The translations under genes and the position numbers were made by a program. From positions 25,663,056 through 25,727,055 of the forward strand of contig OX940868.1 of assembly GCA_954871525.1 (NCBI GenBank): a stretch of DNA of 64,000 nt, read 5' to 3'. Of this stretch, positions 34,101-48,078 are shown piece after piece (positions within the stretch are counted from its first letter, which is position 1; the number at the start of each line of letters is the position of its first letter). The notes beneath the pieces are model-generated. The model was not told where the DNA came from. It worked only from the letters and a program-made list of their open reading frames with translations, and ran no database searches. This DNA comes from Parietaria judaica. Its lineage: Eukaryota > Streptophyta > Magnoliopsida > Rosales > Urticaceae.

Positions 34101-37100
34101 TTTCGTCTGCACTGATGTGAAATTGGATATGGTTTCTTCTCCTTTTTTTTTAAGGATAAATTGGATATAATTTCATTTATTGTTTTTGTAAGTTTATTTT
34201 TGAAGGTTCACGACTTTTTACTACACAATTGTTTAATTTTTTCTCTCATTTATTGGGTTTTTTTTTTTTTTTGGTTCTTCTCATTTGTGTAGACAAGGTT
34301 TTTTTTGTTGCTGAGAATGAAGTGAAGCCGTTGAGGACTATGGAGTTTGAAGTATTTGCAAAGTTCCAATTTAATTTGATGTTGAAGATTTTACGCATTT
34401 AAAAAAAAAAGGTCTGTTATAATATCTTTCATTATCGTTTTCTTCTTCAGGTTTCTCCGTTTTGTGATCTGATTGTTTATAAATATTTTCAACTCTTATT
34501 TCTTGCATTCGTTTGTTTCTGTTATAGATTAATTGACGCATGGATTTTTTGGATTAAGAGCAACAAATTATAATATTTTCCCATAGACATGGCACTATTT
34601 TTCGTGAAAAGTTTCTCTGTTGAGATACGTTCATATATTCTGAAGATAAAGATATGTAGTTAGAATTTAGATTTTCCTTGATCTCAATCCTCAACACGGG
34701 AAAGCAAGCTTTTTCTAATCTTATCATCATTTCCTTACAAATTAGATTGAGTTATTTCATTTGACTGGATAAAGCGCTATGTTCTTCAACCTACTATGAT
34801 AATGTAATGCTCTTTCATCACTTTGTGTCCTTTTACATGTAATAGTCGAAGGGTATATGCTTTTGCAACCTCTTATAAGCAACAAATTGAAACATTATAA
34901 ATTGAGAAATATTCATGATACTTTTTTTTGGTCTTATAGGATGCCACTATCCGATTTGGAGAGTTCAACGTATTTTGATTTGACGTCTACCTAAAAATGA
35001 AGGTTAGTTTCATCGGTGGGAGAATTTGTAATATTCTCTCAAATTTCATTATTAAGTAGAGGAGCTTGAATTTGGTTTGGTTCTAATCGGTATAGTTATG
35101 CCATTAGACAAGCTCTGTTTCAATTAAAGCTCCGAGATTTACGATTTTGTCGGTTCTAGGTAGTGATCTTAGAGAGGAATAGTTCTTTCTACTTTTCAGT
35201 TTGAAAATAGTGCACATATAATTATATTATTATGTTATTTGCACTTTTTTTATAGACTAAAATTTTGAAAATATCAGACTTTTTTTAGAATCATATTTTT
35301 GTATATATATATTTGTTCCATTGAGACTGAGAAGTCTACAATTTTTTTTTACAGATAAATGATGAAGTGACATCAAGGAATATCCCACAACATTATAAGA
35401 AGGTATGTTTAAGGAAAAGAAGATTCTCAACTTTAACTCTGCTTACGTGAAATTATGATTCATGCATTATTATGGGTTTTGAAAGCATTTCTAGAGGTCA
35501 TATATAACTTTTTTATCAGGCTTGAATTCTCAGTTCTTATGTTTTGTGAAGTAGTTTGAGAATCCAGTCCCTCATATCAACTTAGATGAAAATTTTAAGT
35601 TCAATACTTTAGTTAGTTGAACGTGGCATCAATTAGTTTCCTTCTCTGGCCAATTTATTTTGCAAAACATTCGAGACTTATTATTAAGATAAGAATATAT
35701 GACAATAGAGTTTTATAATTTTAAGGTCATAAGTTAATGAAAAGATTCAAATCACTTCTTTAATTATATGATTTATATAAGTAAATTTAATGAGAAGATT
35801 CAAATCACTTCTTTGTTAATCTTTGTATGCAGTAAAGAAATAATGATATTATGATAGGCTAGCACTCTAACTGCAAAGTAAGCATCATAAAATATTAATC
35901 TGTTACTATATAGCTGAATGTCTCATTTCCATTACGAAAATAATGGAGTATAATGAAAATTTATATGCTCTACAAAGAAAGAGTTGTATAAGCCATTTAA
36001 GTATATAATATCTGAGTTTGAAAAGTAATGTTTCACTTCCAAATATAAGTGCCCATGTCGAGAACTAATCTATGTAGATTTTCTTCAAAACTATTGTTCT
36101 ATGAATTATCTATCTGATTTTGACAATAATTTTATGTTCAGTTACTGTATGTTCGGATTTCACTGTGAGGCTCTTTCTCATTTTTTTTAAAGCTTAAGAG
36201 GGCATGTTTTCCTCAAAAATCATGCTTTTCCCTATGTATTTCTTTCTTTATCTGCTTTTAATTTACTTTTATTAGGAATTATGTGATTTTCTTATTACTA
36301 AAGCACATGTTTTAGATTTTAATCTGTAGTTTGTTCTTCTCTCATTGATTATATATTTCTCTGCGACTCATAATTTAAACAAAGATATTTATTCATGCTT
36401 TGGTGCTGATTTTTTTAAAAAAAGTAAATATAAATGAGTGTCATTTTTCAGCACATAGATTTAACATATGTTTTCTTTGATTTTTTAAAGTTTAGAGATA
36501 TCTTATTTAGAAGTGCGAATGAATTCCTTGACATAACTAGGAACTTCTTAAATTTCTTTGAAATTCCAGGGTAATGTCCTTTTTTTTAATCTAAGGCAAA
36601 ATTGTTTTATGTTATCTCTACTATTTGATCTTCTTTGTTTGTATTTACTTTGAATATTGGGATTAACATGCCTATTAGCGGTTTTATAAAGGATAAAGTG
36701 AACAATAAGGCTTTAGAACACTCTTCTCTCCACTGGTATACTTCCTTCAGAAATATATCTTATTTTCACCTTCTACCAGTATCATAAATAAAGTTTTTCC
36801 ACTATTATTAGTTTGAGAAATAATAGCTGGCAGAATGAAATAAAACATATAGATATTGTTGTCCAAGAGTGATAACTATGGGCGTACATGTTGACATTGT
36901 AAGTCATTTTATGTTAGATCATTGATAAATTTTTTAGAAAGAGTTGAAACTCATGAGAACTTCAATTTAGTCAAACATGGTAGATTTTATATTTCCAAAA
37001 CTAAGATAATTGAGTGCTTGACGATGTGATTTTTGTTTTTGTACCTTTATGCAAGTTTTATCTAATCTGACTTTCTACGATGAACTTTGAATTTGCGATT

Positions 37101-37820
37101 TTGAGTATTTTTATATATTTGGTTGTTTACTTGTGTAATGAATACTAAGAAAGCATGTCGCAACATGTATTTCAGATACCCGTTCGATTCAAAATAATTG
37201 GTTAACTCTTTGTTGAACAAGATGATTAAAAATGATTCAATTTTTTTATCCGTGTTCCAGAAGAATATCTGGATGTTCGTAAATGGGTAAGCTTCGTGTT
37301 TCAAAAGCGTTACAAATTAATTTCAGTGCATTACATTCCATATTTTTAACAATTTCTTATAGAATTTTATGAATAAGCTCTCTTCGACAATAATCAATAA
37401 CCAAACAATTCAAGTGGAAAGATTCTTGAGGTCGTTTACTTTTCAATAAATAATTCAAAATTGAAGAAGAAAGAAGAACCTCAAATCTTTAATTTTTAGC
37501 TGAGATTATAATGTTATATATATATATATATATATATTAATCAAACACATGAATATTATTTTATCAAATTTCACATTTGTTATTATGAATGCAGTCTCTT
37601 ACACGTTCAATATTTTTCTTCATAAAATTCAAATATACTAATACTATTTCATTCTTAGATAGACATTTAAAAACAACATTTATGTATGTTTCAAAATTTA
37701 TCAAATTATATTAAATAAAAAGAGTAAATCACAGTAAACCGCACCCATTAGTTTGATACGGATATATATTTTTTAAATAACAACAAACAATAAAATAATT
37801 TAATTTTATAATATTTTCGA
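34101..37820. other. Helitron interior, AT-rich, no gene
   Basis: No coding domain was recognised. It contains the internal repeat partner at 36770-36945 and a TA microsatellite at 37515-37540. Confidence 0.5.
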
Positions 37821-37823
37821 CAC

Positions 37824-37854
37824 CACCGCGCAAAGCGCGGTGCCGGTCCACTAG
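37824..37854 (+). mobile_element. Helitron 3' terminus: hairpin plus CTAG
   Basis: CACCGCGC AAA GCGCGGTG forms a perfect 8-bp stem, followed eleven bases later by CTAG and a host T. The hairpin is very GC-rich in an AT-rich setting. This is the standard transposition terminator of plant Helitrons. Confidence 0.9.
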
Positions 37855-40703
37855 TTTAAAATAAAAGAAGAAAAAAAAAACTAAAATCGAAATCTGCACG
37901 TAATGGCTTAAAAACCCTAAAATATTATTGCTCATTGTTTATTATAAAAAATATCAATGAGTCTTGTTTTATTTCATTTTTCCCTCGCTTCCCTCTGCGA
38001 TCCAATTCCAATCTCATCTCTCACACGTCAAAATATTGCTTCTACTTTTCGCTATTCATCAACGAGTAGGAAAAGTCTTTAAAAATACGTTATAAAATTG
38101 GGACTTTGGCCATCAATTTCAGATACTAGTAATATTGCAAAAATAAATTATTGTCGGAAAAATATCATACCGATCGTGACGTTCTCGGAATTGGAGTCGC
38201 GACTCCAAATTTATAGGAACGCGAAATATTTTACAAAATTTTTTTTTAGCTCTGATGTGAATACTAAGATAATATTCATATGGAATAGAAACGACACTCG
38301 TTTATAATATTGGTTCGAGCACCGTCATCCATTGTCACCGAAGAACTTAAGGAAAAGATTGAAAACTTAGACATAACAGATATAATATTAGCGAGTATGA
38401 TTGTTTAATTCTTTTTATAATTGTTTACACCTAAAAAATTATTTCATAACTTAGTCTCTTATTGAAAAATTTTCGTGAGATTTTGAAGATTTACCCTACA
38501 AAGACTGGATTTCGCGAGATATATGAAATATTTAGGGCTTGGTGTTGGTTCGGAATTTTAAATAAACTCATGTTTTATTGTCAAAATGCCATCATTACAT
38601 ATTGTGTAATACAAAAAATCATATTGGCTGCTTCGGGACGGGTTCTCGTTAACGGTTTCGGTACATTAGCCTTCACACTCGACAAAAAAATGAATTGTGG
38701 ATCTTGGTATTAAATGTTGATTATTTTTCTGAATAATTGTAACAAATGTTGATGATCTTGATGTTGAATTACAAAAAAAAAATGTTGATTACCTTGAATG
38801 TTGAATTATTGATTAGTTAGTTACTAAGTTAGTTAATTATTCATTAGTTACTTACTTACTTTAGTGTTTAACCTTCATTAATTACTTACTTGAATTGTTG
38901 ATTAATTAGTAACAAGTTAGTTGATTATTATTGTAACAAATATAAATTTGAACCTCTATATAATTTTTGCTTAAAAACTCAAAAATGTTTTCTAGAATTT
39001 CCGTGACATTAGTATGCCCATGACATTTTATGTGATACTTGCGGCATGCCCTTTTTGAGATTTGCCCATTGACACTCAGAATGCCCGTAAAATAGAGGGA
39101 GTGAAACAACATCGGCACCGGTACTTAAAACTTTGGTTGTAGTCACCAAAATAGATAACACATAAGAAATAACATAACTTGTTTTTAGTTTTCACACTTA
39201 TTTTTAAATGTAAATCTATGTAGTTTTAAATAAAAATAATTTGTTACAAGGATCTGGTTATCGCTTTTTTCGATAAATCAGTTTTTGTTACCGACGGGCT
39301 AATCGGTTATCAATGGAAAACCTATAGAATATATCGTTACCGTTATCAAAACTTATCGATATATTAAATTGGTTATCAATGGATTTATCCATGAAAAACC
39401 TGTAAAATATTTTTATACATATCAACACTCAATTTTTTATATTGTTTTCTAAGTACTATTTATGTAAAAGGATAATATAAAAATAAATATTTTTGCCACA
39501 ATTAAAAAAGACTTTGAAAATTCTATAAATTATAAAATATAATATGTCATACTCACATTTACCAATTTCAAATTATATAAATAAACTTATACAAAAAACT
39601 TATCATCACTTAAACAAATTATCAAAATAATATAAAAAATTATTTCCTCAAGATTAATTTATCAAATTCATAATGTTAAAAGAATAAAATCTAAACTACT
39701 ATAACCACTTCGATTCAAATCTACACATTTCAAACAATCTCTACAAATAATGGGTCAGTTTGGTACAACTTAATTTACAAATAATTATTTTTAGTTTTAA
39801 TTAAAGAGAAAAACTGTTAAAAAAAATAAAAACTGACACGTGTAACTCATTTAGCGTTTGGTGCAAAAATTATTTAGGCTAGAAAGATTCAAATATGCTA
39901 AAAAACGTATTTTTGTTTTTAAGAAAAGCCAAAAGCTATGAATCATAACTTTTACGACTCATGTACAAAAGTTTGTAAAAATAATTTTGCCAAACACCTA
40001 GTTTAGTTTATTTTAAAAACAAAAACATGACATCTTAAGGTGAACTAAACACACCCAATGAATAATTTTCTAAAAAATTGAAAGGATTCTTCAATATATA
40101 ACAATAATACTCACTGTTGATACTTATGCCGTTAAATTGCATTATAAAAATTAATGAAAAAGTGATAAATTGCACTAAATTTTTTCATTTTATAAATTTT
40201 AATATCACTTCATATTTATAAATAATAATAAAATTGATAACCTAAAAACCTCACTCCACGTCAGCCCGATCCCTCGTACACTAAACCCCAATTCACGTCA
40301 GCCCCCAAATCATCCACCTCCGAGTCTCTCGGCGACCACCCACTCTCCGTCGTGGATTCTCTTCTCCGACCACTCGCCGTCGCTCTCAGACTCCTCCACT
40401 GTCTCTCTCTCCGTCGCAGACTCACCGTAAGTCTCTCTCTCACTCTCACCTTCGATTTTGATCAGTGCCACCGCGCGCGGCGGTTTCCGGAGCCCGAAGC
40501 TCGCCGCCAAGTTTGGGCGCGACTGGCGCGAGCGGACTGCGCGCTGTGCGCGCGTCGTTAGGGCTGCGTATACAGTGATGACGATTATATCGTATTCATG
40601 CTTAGATTCCACTTTGTTGATATGAAAAGATTCTTACCAGACGATCTGAAAATGGATTCTGATGAAGTTTCTGTAATCTCTGCGTTTCAGTTGACGGTCA
40701 ATT
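37855..40703. other. Intergenic and 5' region of the BRF1 gene
   Basis: No gene is supported at 37855-40250. An open stretch at 38462-38713 has no recognisable domain. A TTAGTTA-rich low-complexity patch lies at 38800-38935, and the dispersed repeat partner at 38975-39140. From about 40250 the DNA becomes richer in GC and CG dinucleotides with CT runs (40400-40450), typical of a promoter and 5' leader, and leads to the BRF1 start codon. An intron-like border 'gtttcag' near 40684-40690 suggests a possible leader intron. Confidence 0.5.
38975..39140. repeat. Dispersed repeat shared with 21320-21500
   Basis: Shares 'atgcccgtaaaatagaggga', 'gaaacaac' and 'cttaaaactttggtt'-like words in order with the earlier copy. 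Confidence 0.6.
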
Positions 40704-42800
40704 ATGGTGTTCTGTCCTCATTGTAAAGAGGATCGTAAGACTCAGCGAGACTCAACAAACTACATGTGAGTACTATCTTCAAAGAGCTCTTCGTCAATCA
40801 TCTTTTTCGAGTATTTTGTGTTCGTTCTTGGAACGTATGTACCCGCTTATATATATGTTTATATATTGGTTGCTTCAGCTGCTGTGACTTCTGTGGAAAA
40901 GTTCTATACGAGGATTCTTTCGCGGAGGAGCTCACTTTCGAAAAAGGCCCCGGAGGAGAGGTTTGTTTTTCGCTTTTGTCTTCGTCTCTATTACTCTACA
41001 TTCTCGGTAATCTATAACGTTAAAGATTTCTTGTTGAATACTTACCGTTTCAATACGAGAAGAATGGCTAATTCTATAGGATTGTACTCTATAGAGTAAT
41101 GTAATAGAAGATGCCTCTTTTAAGTGTTTTACTTTTCTTCATGTAAATGTTTGATGCTCTATAATTATATTATTCAATGATTTTTAGTTTGAGAATATAC
41201 TTTAATACCGGTTATTTATCTCTGCAGAGCCGTCGGTCAGGTGTAAATGTAAGATCAGAAAGTGGTTTCTCGGACTCATTTAGGAGGACTTTGGAGAAAG
41301 GTAAAAGATCGAACCTTGTTAGTATAGTATTTATAATGATTACTTTATGAATCGAAATCGAGCTATTTTCAAATAAATCCCAATTTGGTATTGATGCTTG
41401 AGATTTAAATTCTATGACAGCGTTATATATATGCAGCTGCATTATTACCAATTCAATTGTATTTCAAGCTTATGCTCTATTAATCAGGTGCCGATGAGAT
41501 AAGGTATATTGCTTCATATTTGAACGTAAGTGGTGGAGATTCTATAGTTTTTCCGGCTTCGAGATTTTACGAGGTCAGCTTCTTGCTTTTTCTTTAAAAG
41601 AAAATAAACTATCCATTTTTAAAAGAGATTCAGAATATGAAATATTAATGATTGCAGATAGCGGTTCAGCGTAATTTCACCCGAGGTCGTAGAACAAGGC
41701 AAGTTGCAGCTGCGTGTCTATACATTGCATGTCGGTGAGTCATTACATGAATTACGTGTATATAAATTTGACTGTCTAGTCTGGCTACATGGAAAATTTT
41801 CTTCATTTGAAAATTACCTAGATATTTTCTGATTTCTTCCTTTTTTTTTTCTTTCTCTCTCTTCGCTGTTGGTTTGTTAGTAAGATTATACTATAAGTTT
41901 TGTGTTTATTATATTTCTCTTCATTTTAGTTGAATTCTGTTGTACCTTGCAAGTCTGAGAAAGCTTCACGACTATATTGTAGTTGTGATTTCTTCTTTAG
42001 AATTTCATTACTTTCTCTTGAATTATATAGAGCCGACAGTTGACCTTTTCCAGCTGTTATGTTGCTTTGCAGAACAGCTGAACCGCCAAAACCGTATCTA
42101 CTTATTGACTTTTCAGAGGCTTTGGAAATAAATGTGTAGGTATCTTTATTCAAGTTTTTTGCGTTTCTAGCATTTGGAGCATCGATAAATAGAAGATATT
42201 AACTGAACACCACGAGATGTTACACACAGATACGTGCTGGGTTCTGTATTCCTTCAGCTTTGCCAACTTCTAAGCCTTGTGGAGCATAACATCATTAAAA
42301 GACCTGTGGATCCTACTCTTTTCATACCACGCTTCACTGAAAGTGAGTCCCTTATATTCTTCTCTTCTATGTCCGCATTGTACCACGTAAAATTGTAGGA
42401 AGTTCGATACAAATGAGTCATTTCAGTAAATTACAGGGCTAAATATTATTGTATTAGTGCAGTTTTCATTTAGATATATCTCCTGACTCATAGGGATTAA
42501 TTTGTGTATCTATTATCCATGTTATTGAGTAAACTCGTGGAGCATTTTTTTTTAGAAGCGGTAAAAAAGAAAAATTTGCTCTTTGTTTGAATCGTGTTTT
42601 ATCTTTTTTCCGTGGCTGCAGAGTTATTGGAGGGAAGAAATGTACAAGTTTCTAGAACTGCAATGCACATTATAGCTAGCATGAAGCGAGATTGGATGCA
42701 GGTATACATATATCAATATATTTTATATTTTCTTTATCAATAAAGTTGTTTCTTTTTTTTATATATATATATTCTTTATCAATAAAATCGTTGTTTCTTT

Positions 42801-42831
<31 letters not shown>

Positions 42832-45800
42832 TGATTTCATTTATGATCTATCCACCTTGAATCATTTTACCGTTCTGACCTTTTAATGGTATTCTGCAGA
42901 CTGGAAGGAAACCCAGTGGACTGTGCGGGGCCGCATTATACATTTCTGCTCTTTCACATGGATTTAAATTTTCAAAATCGGATATTGTGAGTTCAAATGC
43001 GTGAAATGATTTTTCTCTTAGATTATGCTTGCATTCATGTTGAAATGATTATTGCAAAACCATTTCCCAGGTGAAAATTGTGCATATTTGTGAAGTTACG
43101 CTAACAAAGCGGTTGATCGAGTTTGAGAACACCGAGTCAGGCAGTTTAACTGTAAGTACTTGCAAATCATGTAGAGTTGAGTAAATTAATTTTTTTAGTT
43201 TGTAAATCCTTGAGATAGGTATTGAAATAATGAGCATAATTATCGTTGATACATATTATTATTTATATCGAGTAAATTGAACATTGGTTTTGTTCAATAC
43301 GCTTTTGTTAATTTTTCAAAATAAAATTATCTCCTTTTTTCAATAGATTGAGGAGCTGGACAATAATGCTAAGGAGCTCAGGAATTGCCAAGTTCCATTG
43401 TTTGTGTCCCAAAAGTCTGGGAAAGTTCTGTGTCAACACAAAGGGGAACCTCCTTACGCTCACGGGCTATGTAAAAGTTGTTTCGACGATGTAAGTATTT
43501 TATTATACATATGCCATAATAAAATAGAGTTAGGATGTATATTGTAATTGGTTATGGTCACCAGCGAGTTATCGATTTCGTCACGGGTCTTGAACAAAAA
43601 TGAAAAGTTAATTAATTCTCAACCTCTTATCTGTTTATCATTCCCTATTTTTCTGAACATCGAGACCCGCTCTTGCAAGTCTGGAACCTTTGCTTGCTCT
43701 GAAGAAAGGGGATTAATTAAACTGAGCAAGTGCTTTACACATGTGTGTGTATGAGAGGTTGTAGAAAAGGCCATCACAAAAATCGCAACTCATTGGAACC
43801 ATGAAATAAAATCGCCTAATCCTAGAGAATTGAATTGCAACCCACAACCAGAAATCTGTCCGTCAATATTTCTGATAATCTGTCATAAGATTGCTAAAAA
43901 TCTTCTCAAATCTTAGCAGAAAATCTGCGCCCATTAAAACAGAAAATTGCTCCCCAAGTTAAAATAACAATTATTCTGAAAATAAAAAACAATGATTAAA
44001 AAGAAGCCCACTTCTAAAGCCCGGTTCAACACGATTATTATGTTAATTAGCAGCCGATTATGTTGGTATTAGATGTCATTCAATTATTGATCAGTGCTAT
44101 CAGAAATCTATATTTCAAGAACAACTGTTTTATTTTTTGTTTTTGTAATTGTATTGTAGTTCGTTGAACTCTCTGGAGGGCTTGGAGGTGGATCAGACCC
44201 TCCAGCGTTTCAGCAAGCTGAACGAACGAGGGCAATAATGGAATCTGTTCCAAAATCAGATGATTGTTGCCCATTGCAAAACAAGGAAAAGCCACACGAG
44301 CTAGAAAATGAACCGGTGAGTTTTACCTCCTCAGGAATTTGTCATGCTTTCTGATTATAGTTTTAACTTGGATACGTATGCATGATGATTAGCAGCGAAG
44401 CCAATATGTGTTTTTTCCGGTATCATGTGTGTTTTTTTTTTTTTTTTTTTTTGTCGTATTGCTTTATGTTTTTTAGTTTAACCTACTGATTTTGATGGAT
44501 CTTTATCTTTTAGGATGAGATTATTGGCTCCTTCACAAAAGCTGGCCAAAATGTTACCAACAATGACACATTGAAGGACTTTGGTGGTAAGGTTTGACTG
44601 TTCTAAAAGAAATGTGTCAAAATTGAGTAGAGTTTCCCATATATGATGTTTATATTGCTTCACCATGTGCAATTATTTTGGTCTGAAGAATTCCCAGATA
44701 CTTTATTCCGAGAAACAATCAAAAACAACAAAATCGGTCTATCTTCTGTGTGTTTAAAAAAAAAAACTATCCAAAACCACAACCCTAAAACCAGATTCTT
44801 TGCATAATATGGCTAAGAAAACCCTAGAAATCCTTTTATTACCTATTATTAAAAAACTATTAAAGCATAGACATCAAATAACCGTGAAGAAGGTATAGCT
44901 CCACTAGTTGAGCATTGAATTTCCGCTCCTGATCTGAAGAATTTAAACCTCGTGACACTAAAAAAAGACACCTAATACCCGGATTCCCCTTCTTCTATAC
45001 ATAATCGTGGGCCATACTTTGCATTGTAATTTTATCTTTATCAATATAGTCATTGAATCCTTATAAAAATACATAATCATGGTCCTAATACTCATATCCT
45101 CCGCAGATGCCACTTATGATTCTTATGCTAAATATAAGGAAAGTATGGTTAGCGGTGAAGAGTCGGATGGCCTCTCTGACATTGATGACGTTGAGGTAGG
45201 AAAGTGATATGTCGCCGTCCCTAATCTCAAATTATTGCTTCTTAAAAGCTACATGGGAAGGAAAAGTATTATTTTCTTTTTGTTGGTGAACATTTTACAA
45301 ACTGACCCAGTAGAAATAGTTTTCCTTTGAATAGTTATAATGGTTCTGGTGAAGGAATAGAATGTGCAATTGTTACGGTACGGGTGATATTAGTATTTAG
45401 CCAGTAGTGGGATGTTTTATGTAATTACCCCATTAAAGTCCTGGTAATTAGGTGTAAGTATATTTGTGGCTAGATATATTTAGGGCTCTGCTCATGAAGA
45501 GAGAGCACGAAATCCCTAACTAAAGTCAATCTCTCTCTAAGTGAGGAGGGATTGAGTTAGGGGATTCTTGTCTTCGTCATCTTCATTTCATTGGTACATG
45601 TTTTGTCGAATCATCATTGGTTCTCGACGAGGTCACCATCGCTGATCGTATCATCTCCAATCGTGGGTCGTAACAGCAATCTTCTCTTTTTGAGTTTTTT
45701 CTTCAGATTTTATATGAAATTTCTTGGAAGTATTTTTTCAATTGAACACCTTTTTTCGCACTGGGTTCTTAAGAACTAAGAAATTTCAAAATGGTCTTGC

Positions 45801-47626
45801 ATTGTTTGATAGTATAAAGTTAAAATTTCTTCTGTAATATTTATACTTTCCATTGACTACTTTTTCTGTATGGATTTCTAGGTGTGTGGCTACCTTAACA
45901 ACGAGGAAGAGATGCATTTCAAGAAAATAATCTGGGAAGAAATGAACAGAGAGTATCTTCAGGTTGATACATATGTTTTTTTTTTTTTCATCCTATTTAT
46001 TAAATTAGCTAGCTTAAAAAAATAGTACATTGATAAGTCGCGCATGACTTAATATGTACTTAGCTGACGGTTTCCAAACAAACCCATGGGACCCTCCCCC
46101 TATAAGCTAGCTTTCAGGGGTGTGTTCTAAACTTATAATGCTTGGTATGAACTTATTATGACTAGGTTTCTGTCATAAACTAAAAATTCCGAAATATTTT
46201 AAATTTCAATTCCTCCTTGAAATTTGGCGAAGTAAAGTTATGAATTTAGTGACTATGTATAGGTGATATTGAACATTTTCCCGTATCTGATTTCAGGAAC
46301 AAGCAGCAAAGATGGAAGCTGGTCTTGGGGATGTTTCCAAATCAAAACCAAGAAAGGTCCCTAGTTTCTTATCATTTTGATGCGAACCAAACCGATAATC
46401 AAGCAAAATAATTTAATGGAAATACACCAAAAGGATGAATTCCCGGATACTTTAATCCTATTAATCAATAATCACCAATGCGGTCTCTATCTTTGGAGTA
46501 CTAGACCAGTGCCATCTCAAAGATGTCCGACGAGATATTTAGCCAAATCATACGTAACCTAGTGGTAATTTAGACGGGAATTTCTTGATCATTAGAAAGG
46601 GAGTAATTCGGACCTAACTAAATACTAGGAAATCTGATATGTGCCAAAATTGATATCGGAAAATAAGACTTTTGGTGTAATCTTCGAGTCTAATCTCCCC
46701 TCTTTTAATTTAGTCGGATCTGGTCCAGCCCATTGGGGTATTATCCTTGCTACAAGGAGCGGGCCCAACCAGGGTCTCGAAAATATGCCCAAAATTATGT
46801 TATCTTGTACTTTTTCTTATTAAAATTTTTCTAGTACACTTCACTTGCATTATTTATTTGAATTATCTTAAAATTTGATTTTTTATTTATCTCAACTCAA
46901 TCTAGGAGCGGCGGAATAAACAAGACCCGAATGCTCCTCCTGCTCAAACTCCCGGAGAAGCAGCTCGTCAAATGATAAGCAAAAAGGTAAAAAGTAAATA
47001 ATTATGATTCAGATTCAGTATCCACCCAATTTGTTGTCCGTCTATTTAGATCAGAACTATTAGAGGATAAAAAAATGCCTGGTTGATAAATGAGTTATAA
47101 TATATTTCTTTTTGTCGACAGCGATTCAGTTCGAAGATCAATTACGATGCGTTGGAGAAGTGCTTTTCCGGAGAGGTACGGTTACTTCTTAGCCATCAAA
47201 TACTTTTGTGATACTATAACATTCCCAAAAAGTTTCAGCATTCTTATTTCATGATTATTAAGGATCAACATCTAAACTTGAAATGTTGATTATTCGCGAG
47301 AAAAAATAAATAAAAAATAGTCGAGAGACCTTTACAAGGATTGGAGCTTGTTTCTTCTCCGGGTTTAGGATTTCGCCCGATACTTAACACATTACTTGTG
47401 ATGCGTGCAGGTGGCTCCTAATAAAAAGGCCAAAGTAGGCGACGAGGATGATCAAGATAATGCAGACTTAATTGCGGGTGAAAAAGCGCTCAAGTCAGAC
47501 TTCATCGGCAAGAAAGATGGGTTTGACGAGAAAGATGACGAAATGGAAGACGACGGCTATGAATTTGATGAAGAGACGGCCGGCCACGAATTTGAGTTTG
47601 ACGAAGACGGTTATGACTACGATTGA
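40704..47626 (+). CDS. BRF1: TFIIIB subunit BRF1 (TFIIB-related factor), 19 exons, 585 aa
   Basis: Exons: 40704-40765, 40879-40960, 41228-41300, 41488-41573, 41658-41734, 42073-42135, 42230-42342, 42622-42701, 42900-42986, 43071-43151, 43347-43490, 44160-44315, 44514-44586, 45107-45195, 45882-45962, 46297-46356, 46906-46986, 47122-47175, 47411-47626. All join in frame with GT-AG borders to 585 residues. Residues 4-26 hold a zinc ribbon (CPHC, then CDFC). Two cyclin-like TFIIB repeats follow (about 72-170 and 180-270; FTRGRRTRQVAAACLYIACR and GRKPSGLCGAALYISAL). The Brf1 TBP-binding block is at about 394-452 (GLSDIDDVEVCGYLNNEEE, IIWEEMNREYLQEQAAK). The tail is strongly acidic and ends GYDYD. 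BRF1 recruits RNA polymerase III to tRNA and 5S genes with TBP and BDP1 in the nucleus. No broken exon or missing key residue was seen. Exon 6's donor (gtaggt) is slightly unusual but keeps the frame. Confidence 0.93.
42803..42832. repeat. TA microsatellite in BRF1 intron 8
   Basis: A TA run within the intron between exons 8 and 9; a shorter run lies at 42761-42770, with 'tctttatcaataaa' repeated on both sides. Confidence 0.9.
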
Positions 47627-48042
47627 ATGACCTCTTGGGTTCTCATTAGTCCAGTTCTGACATTAGATTATCAGAATCACTCGATTTGTATGTGAAAATA
47701 CTATTTATTTATTGAGAATGTATTGGACAAATGATAAGATATACTGTATAATTTTGCCTATTTATTAGGTTATTATAGATTATGCATTTGTCAATTACAT
47801 TCTTAACCAACACATTTATCAAATTGAGTTTGTTTAGTTTTTATTTTATGTTGTATTTCTAACTTTTTAAAATGATTTTACTCGTATGTTTTGAAAATGC
47901 GTTTTTGTTAAATTTTACGAGTCAGTCTAAAAAATAAAGAAAGAAAGATTACAATAAATGTGAATAGGATAAAAGAAAAAAAAATTAAACTATAGAAAAC
48001 TAAAATAGTAGATCTTACTTCAAACTAGTTGAAAAATACTAC

Positions 48043-48078
<36 letters not shown>

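Larger units (their letters stand above)
27726..37854 (+). mobile_element. Helitron-type block, several 5' ends and one 3' end
   Basis: Three very similar starts of the form TCTATATATATATAA..., each preceded by A, occur at 27726, 30961 and 32913. A further diverged copy lacking the tip lies near 29265. A single clear Helitron 3' end closes the block: an 8-bp stem CACCGCGC/GCGCGGTG with an AAA loop (37824-37842), then CTAG (37851-37854) followed by T. Helitrons start with TC, end with CTRR after a hairpin, and insert between A and T without duplication, all of which fits. No RepHel protein is encoded. The interior shows tandem and internal duplications and gene fragments. Which 5' end pairs with the 3' end is not certain; nested or serial insertions are likely. 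Confidence 0.75.

Noticed and set aside
38462..38713. 83-codon open frame
   Set aside because: Composition and content match no family, and it stands alone between repeats.
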